Of a DNA stretch of 10,741 nucleotides, positions 5,111 through 10,741 are shown in pieces. The position numbers and the translations under genes were made by a program. The stretch comes from an uncultured Flavobacteriaceae bacterium (GTDB lineage: Bacteria > Bacteroidota > Bacteroidia > Flavobacteriales > Flavobacteriaceae). Position 1 is the stretch's first letter, and each line of letters begins with the position of its first letter. The stretch spans positions 1 to 10,741 of the forward strand of contig CAMZLT010000014.1 of assembly GCA_947311745.1 (NCBI GenBank), in the 5' to 3' direction. The notes beneath the pieces are model-generated. The model saw nothing but the letters and a program-made list of their open reading frames with translations, was not told the origin of the DNA and ran no database searches.

Positions 5111-5145
5111 AAAAAGCGAATTTTCTAAAAGAAAATTCGCTTTTT
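5111..5145. terminator. Bidirectional rho-independent terminator
   Basis: AAAAAGCGAATTTTC (5111-5125) and GAAAATTCGCTTTTT (5131-5145) form a perfect 15-bp stem around a 5-base loop. The A tract on one side and T tract on the other let it work on both strands. It sits between the convergent DUF3570 and hydrolase genes and probably serves both. Confidence 0.9.
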
Positions 5146-5175
5146 AAATTTATAATAGTTTGTATACAAACATAC

Positions 5176-7260
5176 CTATTTTACCATAATTTTTCTAATT
5201 TCGGTGCTGTTATTAGATTTTATACGTAAAATGTAAAATCCTTTTTTAAGTCCTAATTCTTTTACATCTAAAGATAATTCATCCTTTGATACAGTAAAAT
5301 TATTTATTACTTCTCCTCTATCATTTAACAATTCAACTTGGTTAATTGCACCAACTATATGAATTGTTTTTACTGCAGGGTTTGGATATACTTCAACAAA
5401 TACTTTTTCATTAAAAGAAGGAGTTTCGTGTACATTTTCAATAACAGAAACAGTTTGTTCTCTCATCTCTTTTTTTACATAAAAAGTATGCACTACATTT
5501 CTAGAAAGCAATACTTCACCAGTTGTAGAAGTAGCTTCAATACGTAATGAATAAACACTTCCTGCTAGTAAATTTTCAAAAGAAATTCCGTATTTGCCTT
5601 TTTTAGCTAATGGTTTAAATGGAAACGTTTTTTCGTGTACTTTATCCATTGCAATTGGTGTATCTTGATCGATTCCTACACGAGATAAAGTTGCGGTAAC
5701 TGAAACATTTTCCAAATCAATTTTATTATCTTTGTTTGCGATACCAACTTCAATTTGCTCTCCGTTATACCCTTTTTCCTCATCAAAATTTAAGTTTACA
5801 GCAAAAGCAGTATTAGTTTCTTTATTATTAGCAATAACTAAAAAATCATCTTCATCTGTTACTAAATTATATGTTCCTTTTTTTAATTGCGAAACATTTG
5901 CAACAGTAACACTAGCTCCTGACAGTATATCTTTTCTAGATTCTAAGGTCTTTACTAGTACTTTTTCTCCTGTTTTAGTATTCATAAAAGTAAGATAATC
6001 AACTGCGTTTTCTGCATAAATTAACAAACCTAATGGCGTATTATTTTCCTCTACAATAAAGTTTGTAGTTCCGTTTTTAGCAAAATAAATATTTCCGTTA
6101 CTAGCTAAAATTCTAGATTTCTCAACTTTTACTGGATTTTTTTCAATTTTCACAGAATTTGTTGTTGCTGCTCTACCATAATTATATCCATTAAATAATC
6201 CGTCATGTAAATATGGTGCTGCTTCTCTTGAAAAATGATTTTCTCCTTGTTCCCATAAAGAGGAATGATTTGCATCACGCATTGTACGATAATTACTATC
6301 ACCTGCTCCTGGCGTTAAACTAGGATAAGCATTTCCGTTAATATTTCTTTTAGCACGATATTCAGAAATAAAACCATCACTACTACTATGCCAGTTTCTC
6401 CAACCAGAATCAAACCAGTCCCATTCCCAATACGCATCTAAATATGCTCCAACAGAATGCTGAAACCCTTTACCAATATAACAATAGTACCAAATATCTT
6501 GATAACATTCATCATTAGATTGATGAGCCCACCAACGCGTAGTATTATCTTCTACTAAATTTAATCGATTGTACGAAGCACCATTTGGATGGTAATAATT
6601 CTTAAATGTCGAAGTAGAATTAATTCGCCAACCTTTTGCCCAATTATGAAATGAATTAACTGTCCCGCTTGTTAATGAGTTACCGTTTGTATACCACATT
6701 GTTGCCCAAACCAATCCTGAAAAATAGGATAGTGTAGAGCCTACATCTGCAACTCTTGCTCCTTGAACAGGAGAACTAAAAGTATAAACACCGTCTACTT
6801 TTTCGTATCCAAAACTAGGTAATGAGTAACCAACATACGGATTTTGACCATACAATGCTCTTTCAGTATCTAATCCCCCTTTACTGTGTGCAACAATACT
6901 TACCGTTTCTGCACCAAAATGATAACGTACTTTATCTATCATCTTTTTTAATAATTTACCATTTTCAATAGTTGAACCTAATGGTTTTAATTGTACAAAT
7001 GCTGCATAAAGACCATAATTTTGCACTTGATCTATGTTTGCATCGTACGATCCTGATAATTTACCCGTAATTCCATGTACAAAAATAACAGGAGTCTTTG
7101 TACTAGTTTTTGCATATCCTGTTGGATATAAAATAGTTCCCGGAGTATCGTAGGAAGTGGTTGTTCCGCTTGATACATTGTAAGTGATTTCTCTAATGGT
7201 TTGTGCAGATGCAAAGGCAATTGCAAACACTACCAAAAATATTACTAATCTTTTTTTCAT
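5176..7260 (-). CDS. T9SS-secreted alpha/beta-hydrolase (lipase/esterase)
   Basis: The product has 694 residues starting at the ATG 7260-7258. The signal peptide MKKRLVIFLVVFAIAFASA fits this start. An upstream TTG in frame at 7287 lies within the predicted -7 promoter box and cannot be the start. The alpha/beta-hydrolase domain spans about residues 50-355. PVIFVHGITG provides the oxyanion region, AHSKGG holds nucleophile S126, and likely acid and base are D295 (SSDGF) and H332 (ANHSS). An aromatic-rich insert with two nearby cysteines (252, 260) may form the lid. A beta-sandwich region follows, then a C-terminal type A sorting domain (about 618-694, YPNPA to RKIMVK) for the type IX secretion system. 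Substrate is probably an ester (lipid or polyester), but cannot be fixed from sequence. It is monocistronic and converges on the DUF3570 operon. Confidence 0.88.
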   Translation of the reverse strand: MKKRLVIFLVVFAIAFASAQTIREITYNVSSGTTTSYDTPGTILYPTGYAKTSTKTPVIFVHGITGKLSGSYDANIDQVQNYGLYAAFVQLKPLGSTIENGKLLKKMIDKVRYHFGAETVSIVAHSKGGLDTERALYGQNPYVGYSLPSFGYEKVDGVYTFSSPVQGARVADVGSTLSYFSGLVWATMWYTNGNSLTSGTVNSFHNWAKGWRINSTSTFKNYYHPNGASYNRLNLVEDNTTRWWAHQSNDECYQDIWYYCYIGKGFQHSVGAYLDAYWEWDWFDSGWRNWHSSSDGFISEYRAKRNINGNAYPSLTPGAGDSNYRTMRDANHSSLWEQGENHFSREAAPYLHDGLFNGYNYGRAATTNSVKIEKNPVKVEKSRILASNGNIYFAKNGTTNFIVEENNTPLGLLIYAENAVDYLTFMNTKTGEKVLVKTLESRKDILSGASVTVANVSQLKKGTYNLVTDEDDFLVIANNKETNTAFAVNLNFDEEKGYNGEQIEVGIANKDNKIDLENVSVTATLSRVGIDQDTPIAMDKVHEKTFPFKPLAKKGKYGISFENLLAGSVYSLRIEATSTTGEVLLSRNVVHTFYVKKEMREQTVSVIENVHETPSFNEKVFVEVYPNPAVKTIHIVGAINQVELLNDRGEVINNFTVSKDELSLDVKELGLKKGFYILRIKSNNSTEIRKIMVK

Positions 7261-7284
7261 ATAAAAATATTTAAAGTTAAGTTC

Positions 7285-7317
7285 CAAATATATGAAAATA
7301 TATTTTATTTAATCCAA
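7285..7317 (-). promoter_or_regulatory. Bacteroidota-type promoter of the hydrolase gene
   Basis: On the minus strand TTG (7317-7315) and TATATTTG (7292-7285) match the -33/-7 consensus TTG and TAnnTTTG with a 22-base spacer. Transcription should start near 7280, leaving a leader of about 20 nt before the ATG at 7260. Confidence 0.55.
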
Positions 7318-7334
7318 CTAATGGCAAAATCCAT

Positions 7335-7366
7335 TTAGCATAAGTTATAAGAATCTATTACCTTTG
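7335..7366 (+). promoter_or_regulatory. Bacteroidota-type promoter of the acyltransferase gene
   Basis: TACCTTTG (7359-7366) is an exact match to TAnnTTTG. A weak -33 candidate TTAG lies at 7335-7338 with a 20-base spacer. The start expected near 7371 is about 13 bases before the ATG at 7384. It is divergent from the hydrolase promoter. Confidence 0.5.
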
Positions 7367-7383
7367 CAATCAAATTTTATAAA

Positions 7384-7938
7384 ATGAAAAAAATAATTGC
7401 AAAATTGGTATTTTTTATTGCAGGTTGGAAATGGCAATACGATAACGAATTTAATATTAAAAAATGTGTTATGATTGCTGCTCCGCATACCTCAAATTGG
7501 GATTTATTTTACGCCATGGCAACCTATTGGCGTCATGGTGTAAAGGCAAAATTTTTTATAAAAGATTCTTATACAAAAGGAATTCATGGTTATATTTTCA
7601 AAAAAATGGGAGCTATTGGTGTAAACCGTGGCAAACGGAATAATTTGGTGGATTATGCAGTAAAACTTTTTAAAGAAAATGAGGAATTTGTATTACTTGT
7701 TCCTGCCGAGGCAACTAGAAAAAGAGTGCCAAAATGGAAAAAAGGTTTCTATTATATTGCAAAAAAAGCAAATGTTCCTGTTGCATTAGGTTATTTGGAT
7801 TATAAAAAGAAAATTTCTGGTGTTGGTGGTTTAATTACTCTTAGCGATTCTTTTGAAAAGGATATGGAAAAAATTCAAGACTTTTATAAAGACATTACTG
7901 CAAAATTTCCTGAAAATTTTAACAAAAAAATATATTAA
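7384..7938 (+). CDS. Short PlsC-type acyltransferase (1-acylglycerol-3-phosphate acyltransferase-like)
   Basis: The product has 184 residues. It carries the acyltransferase HX4D motif as HTSNWD (H35, D40), the substrate-binding block GAIGVNRG (76-83), and PAEATRKR (108-115) in place of the usual EGTR. A final NVPVAL block (130-135) fits the family's fourth motif. The N-terminus has one hydrophobic stretch, so it probably sits on the inner face of the cytoplasmic membrane and moves acyl groups to a lipid acceptor. It is shorter than classical PlsC (about 240 residues), as is common for a Bacteroidota subgroup. Lysophosphatidic acid, an amino-lipid or another acceptor are all possible. It has its own promoter and terminator and is not cotranscribed with lpxD. 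Confidence 0.83.
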   Translation: MKKIIAKLVFFIAGWKWQYDNEFNIKKCVMIAAPHTSNWDLFYAMATYWRHGVKAKFFIKDSYTKGIHGYIFKKMGAIGVNRGKRNNLVDYAVKLFKENEEFVLLVPAEATRKRVPKWKKGFYYIAKKANVPVALGYLDYKKKISGVGGLITLSDSFEKDMEKIQDFYKDITAKFPENFNKKIY

Positions 7939-7979
7939 ACCATTAAATTTAAAAACTCATAATGGTTTATCTTTTTTTT
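7936..7979 (+). terminator. Rho-independent terminator overlapping the acyltransferase stop codon
   Basis: TAAACCATTA (7936-7945) pairs with TAATGGTTTA (7960-7969) over 10 bp around a 14-base loop, followed by a T run at 7972-7979. The left arm begins at the TAA stop codon itself. Confidence 0.65.
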
Positions 7980-8109
7980 AATTCAAACCTGTGAAAAATT
8001 CATATACAATCATAGTTTTTTTATAACCTACTTTAATGTTAAACTGGTATTATAAAACACCAACAACATTATTTTTTAGATGAAACGCAAAATTGTATAT
8101 AGAATTTCT

Positions 8110-8117
8110 TACTTTTG
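8110..8117 (+). promoter_or_regulatory. -7 box of the lpxD-lpxC/fabZ-lpxA operon
   Basis: TACTTTTG matches TAnnTTTG exactly and is followed by CAAACA and the lpxD ATG at 8124. The predicted transcription start (about 8121-8123) is almost at the start codon. No clear -33 TTG occurs at the preferred distance; the nearest is at 8093-8095 with a 14-base spacer. Confidence 0.5.
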
Positions 8118-8123
8118 CAAACA

Positions 8124-9149
8124 ATGAAATTTACAGCCAAACAAATAGCAGATGTTTTAGAAGGGATTGTCGTTGGAAATCCAGACATTGAAGTAAGCAA
8201 ATTATCAAAAATAGAAGAGGGTAAAAAAGGTTCTTTAACCTTTTTATCTAATCCAAAATACACTCCTTTTTTATATACTACAAATGCTTCCATAGCAATT
8301 GTTAATAAAGACTTTGAACCTGAAAAACCAATACAAACTACCTTAATAAAAGTAGAAAATGCATATCAAGCATTTTCTAAATTATTAGCATATTACAACC
8401 AAGTAAAACTACACAAAGTTGGTATTGAACAACCAAGTTTTATAAGTGAAACTGCGACATTAGGTAACGATGTTTACATTGGTGCTTTCGCATATATTGG
8501 TAAAAATGTTAAATTAGGTGATAATGTAAAAATTTATCCAAACACCTTCATTGGTGATAACGTAAATATTGATGATAATACAACCTTATTTGCAGGAGTA
8601 AAAATATATTCAGAAACTATTATTGGAAAAAACTGTAATATTCATGCTGGTGTCGTAATTGGTTGTGATGGATTTGGTTTTGTGCCAGATGATAATGGTG
8701 TATTTACCGCTGTACCACAGACTGGTAATGTCATTATTGAAGATAACGTAGATATTGGAGCTGCAACAACGATTGATAGAGCTACTTTAGGTGCAACTAT
8801 TATTAGAAAAGGTGTAAAATTAGACAACCAAATTCAAGTTGCTCACAACGTTGAAATCGATCAAAACACTGTAATTGCATCGCAAACAGGAATTGCAGGT
8901 TCTACTAAAATTGGTAAAAACTGTATGATTGGCGGACAAGTAGGTTTTGCTGGACATCTTACCATCGGAGATTTTGTTAAAATACAAGCACAATCTGGCG
9001 TTGGTAGAAATTTAAAGAATAATGCCGTAGTGCAAGGTAGCCCTTCATTCAACTATAGCGATTGGAATAAATCCTATGTACATTTTAAAAATTTAAGTAA
9101 ATTAGAAAAAAGAATAACGGAGTTAGAAAAAAACAAAAAGATTAATTGA
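8124..9149 (+). CDS. lpxD: UDP-3-O-(3-hydroxyacyl)glucosamine N-acyltransferase (LpxD)
   Basis: The product has 341 residues, normal for the family. LpxD adds the N-linked 3-hydroxyacyl chain to UDP-3-O-acylglucosamine in the third step of lipid A synthesis in the cytoplasm. The N-terminal uridine-binding domain (about 1-100) includes GSLTFLSNPKY. A left-handed beta-helix of hexapeptide repeats follows (about 105-300, IGKNVKLGDNVKIYPN and similar). The block QVAHNVEID holds the catalytic histidine, H241. GCDGFGFVPDD and the C-terminal helix are as expected. I chose the ATG at 8124 over a TTG three codons upstream, because the TTG lies inside the -7 promoter box. The lpxC-fabZ start follows the stop by two bases. 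Confidence 0.95.
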   Translation: MKFTAKQIADVLEGIVVGNPDIEVSKLSKIEEGKKGSLTFLSNPKYTPFLYTTNASIAIVNKDFEPEKPIQTTLIKVENAYQAFSKLLAYYNQVKLHKVGIEQPSFISETATLGNDVYIGAFAYIGKNVKLGDNVKIYPNTFIGDNVNIDDNTTLFAGVKIYSETIIGKNCNIHAGVVIGCDGFGFVPDDNGVFTAVPQTGNVIIEDNVDIGAATTIDRATLGATIIRKGVKLDNQIQVAHNVEIDQNTVIASQTGIAGSTKIGKNCMIGGQVGFAGHLTIGDFVKIQAQSGVGRNLKNNAVVQGSPSFNYSDWNKSYVHFKNLSKLEKRITELEKNKKIN

Positions 9150-9151
9150 TA

Positions 9152-10549
9152 ATGAAAGGTAAAAAACAAAAAACCATATTAAAAGAAACTACTTTGGAAG
9201 GTGTTGGTTTACACACAGGTCAAATTGTAAAAATGATTTTTAAACCTGCTCCTGAAAATTCAGGCTACACTTTTGTTCGTACGGATTTAGAAGGATCTCC
9301 ACACATCGAAGCACTCGCTAAATACGTTGTTGCAACCGAAAGAGGCACAAATCTAGAAAAAAATGGCGTTCAAATTAACACTTCTGAACATGTTTTAGCG
9401 GCAGCAGTTGGACTTGAAATAGACAATTTAATTATCGAATTAAACTCTTCTGAACCACCAATAATGGATGGTTCTTCAAAATATTTTATAGAAGCTCTTG
9501 AAAAAGCAGGAATACAAGAACAAAATGCCGAAGTAGAAATATACGAAGTTACCGAAAATATTACTTATAAAGACGAAGAAACAGGAAGCGAAATAATGAT
9601 AATGCCATGCGATGATTACAAAATCACGACTATGGTAGATTTTGGAACAAATATTTTAGGAACACAAAATGCCAATTTAGAAAAAATTTCTGATTTTAAA
9701 GAAACTATTGCTAACGCAAGAACTTTTAGCTTTTTACACGAAATAGAAATGCTTTTAGATCACAATCTTATTAAAGGTGGAGATTTAAATAATGCTATCG
9801 TATATGTAGATAAAGAACTTTCTACAGAAACTATGGATAAACTAAAAAAAGCATTTAATAAAGATAATATTACTGTAAAACCAAACGGAATTCTAGATAA
9901 TCTAACCTTACATTGGCCAAACGAAGCCGCAAGACACAAACTTTTAGATGTTATTGGCGATTTAGCTTTAGTAGGAACACGATTAAAAGGAAAAGTTATT
10001 GCTACAAAACCTGGTCATAAAATAAACACCAATTTTGCAAAAAAATTAGCCAATAGAATTAAACAAGAAAAAAGAAATAGAGTTCCAAAATACGATTTAA
10101 ACCAACCTCCATTAATGGATATTCATCAAATAATGGATATCTTACCACACAGACCTCCATTTTTATTAATCGATAGAATATTAGAACTATCTGATACGCA
10201 TGTTGTTGGTTGCAAAAATGTAACTATGAACGAACCATTTTTTGTAGGACACTTTCCTGGTGCACCAGTAATGCCAGGTGTTTTACAAGTTGAAGCAATG
10301 GCACAATGTGGTGGAATTTTGGTTTTGAGTACTGTACCAGATCCTGAAAATTATCTTACATATTTTATGAAGATGGATAATGTAAAATTCAAACAGAAAG
10401 TACTACCAGGCGATACCTTAATTTTTAAAGCCGAATTAATCACACCAATACGAAGAGGAATTTGCCATATGCAAGCCTACGGCTATGCCAACAACAAACT
10501 TGTAGTTGAAGCACAATTAATGGCACAAATAGCTAGAATAAAAAACTAA
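9152..10549 (+). CDS. lpxC/fabZ: Fused UDP-3-O-acyl-GlcNAc deacetylase / 3-hydroxyacyl-ACP dehydratase (LpxC-FabZ)
   Basis: The product has 465 residues in two joined enzymes, a fusion known from Bacteroidota. LpxC (about 1-305) is the zinc deacetylase that commits UDP-acyl-GlcNAc to lipid A. It shows LEGVGLHTG (15-23), zinc ligands H80 (SEHVLAA), H262 and D266 (HKLLDVIGD), and H289 in KPGHKINTN. FabZ (about 320-465) dehydrates 3-hydroxyacyl-ACP in fatty acid elongation and competes for the acyl-ACP pool that LpxA and LpxD use. It shows LPHRPPFLLIDR (331-342), catalytic H367 in GHFPGAPVMPG, and E381 in QVEAMAQ. Both active sites look intact. The ATG at 9152 is preferred over the in-frame TTG at 9146, which overlaps the lpxD stop. 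A 44-base gap separates it from lpxA. Confidence 0.95.
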   Translation: MKGKKQKTILKETTLEGVGLHTGQIVKMIFKPAPENSGYTFVRTDLEGSPHIEALAKYVVATERGTNLEKNGVQINTSEHVLAAAVGLEIDNLIIELNSSEPPIMDGSSKYFIEALEKAGIQEQNAEVEIYEVTENITYKDEETGSEIMIMPCDDYKITTMVDFGTNILGTQNANLEKISDFKETIANARTFSFLHEIEMLLDHNLIKGGDLNNAIVYVDKELSTETMDKLKKAFNKDNITVKPNGILDNLTLHWPNEAARHKLLDVIGDLALVGTRLKGKVIATKPGHKINTNFAKKLANRIKQEKRNRVPKYDLNQPPLMDIHQIMDILPHRPPFLLIDRILELSDTHVVGCKNVTMNEPFFVGHFPGAPVMPGVLQVEAMAQCGGILVLSTVPDPENYLTYFMKMDNVKFKQKVLPGDTLIFKAELITPIRRGICHMQAYGYANNKLVVEAQLMAQIARIKN

Positions 10550-10553
10550 CTTT

Positions 10554-10576
10554 AAAAAAGGAATACGTTCTTTTTT
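10554..10576 (+). other. Small hairpin between lpxC-fabZ and lpxA
   Basis: AAAAAAG-GAA (10554-10563) can pair with TTCTTTTTT (10568-10576), with one bulged G and a 4-base loop. It is mostly A-U pairs. It may be a weak attenuator or mRNA processing signal, or nothing; the T run is part of the stem. Confidence 0.25.
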
Positions 10577-10593
10577 AGCATAAAAACCAAAAC

Positions 10594-10741
10594 ATGAATC
10601 AACCACTAGCATATATTCACCCTGGAGCAAAAATAGCCAGAAATGTTGTTGTAGAACCGTTTACAACAATACACAATAATGTAGAAATTGGATCTGGCAC
10701 TTGGATCGGTTCTAATGTTACCATAATGGAAGGTGCACGAA
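10594..10741 (+). CDS. lpxA: UDP-N-acetylglucosamine acyltransferase (LpxA), N-terminal part (cut by window edge)
   Basis: The first 49 codons of the gene are present. The start MNQPLAYIHPGAKIA is followed by VVVEPFTTIHNNVEIG and TWIGSNVTIMEGAR, the opening hexapeptide coils of LpxA. This enzyme makes the first lipid A intermediate by O-acylating UDP-GlcNAc with a 3-hydroxyacyl-ACP. It is third in the lpxD - lpxC/fabZ - lpxA operon, so the first three committed steps and the competing FabZ step share one transcript. The catalytic histidine lies beyond the right edge. Confidence 0.93.
   Translation, partial: MNQPLAYIHPGAKIARNVVVEPFTTIHNNVEIGSGTWIGSNVTIMEGAR

Noticed and set aside
7261..7287. 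Upstream extension of the hydrolase starting at TTG 7287
   Set aside because: The TTG is part of the TATATTTG -7 box, and the extension would place nine residues before a typical signal peptide.
8115..8123. TTG start for lpxD
   Set aside because: It overlaps the TACTTTTG promoter box, and the ATG three codons later gives the usual LpxD N-terminus.
8219..8226. GGGTAAA inside lpxD
   Set aside because: It lies in coding sequence and lacks a TCGTTT block at the right spacing.
8642..9052. Reverse-strand open frames inside lpxD
   Set aside because: lpxD is unambiguous on the plus strand; these are shadows without start signals or recognisable products. The same holds for the opposite-strand frames in apbE and the hydrolase gene.

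Overview
The window looks like a chromosome segment of a Bacteroidota bacterium, most likely a Flavobacteriaceae member. The evidence is the high A+T content, promoters with the TAnnTTTG -7 box, a secreted hydrolase with a type IX secretion (T9SS) sorting domain, a fused lpxC-fabZ gene, and an ECF sigma factor with a flavobacterial-style region 2. Species cannot be named from this sequence.

Left part (1-1966): an ECF sigma factor gene runs leftwards off the window edge. To its right lies a 719-base stretch without protein genes, and it is the most interesting part. It holds two near-identical units of about 105 bp. Each starts with GGGTAA-N13-TCGTTT and ends in a rho-independent terminator, so each looks like a small RNA gene of about 100 nt. 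The same motif with the same 13-base spacer lies in front of the sigma gene itself (minus strand) and in front of the next protein gene, a lipoprotein with thrombospondin type 3 calcium-binding repeats. The simplest reading is an autoregulated ECF sigma factor whose local regulon is itself, two tandem sRNAs and a surface lipoprotein. This resembles in outline the enterobacterial sigma-E/MicA/RybB arrangement. The sRNAs and the promoter motif are inferred from sequence alone.

Middle part (1980-5145): a tight four-gene operon encodes a secreted thioredoxin-like protein, ApbE (FAD:protein FMN transferase), a DUF4266-type mini-lipoprotein ending in Cys-Gly-Cys-Asn, and a DUF3570-type outer-membrane beta-barrel. 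It closes with a strong bidirectional terminator. All four products should act outside the cytoplasm. Together they suggest an envelope redox or cofactor-maturation module of unknown purpose; no flavinylated substrate is visible in the window.

Right part (5176-10741): a T9SS-exported alpha/beta-hydrolase (lipase/esterase) lies on the minus strand. Divergent from it is a short PlsC-type acyltransferase with its own terminator. The lipid A operon lpxD - lpxC-fabZ - lpxA follows, running off the right edge. lpxD appears to have an almost leaderless promoter.
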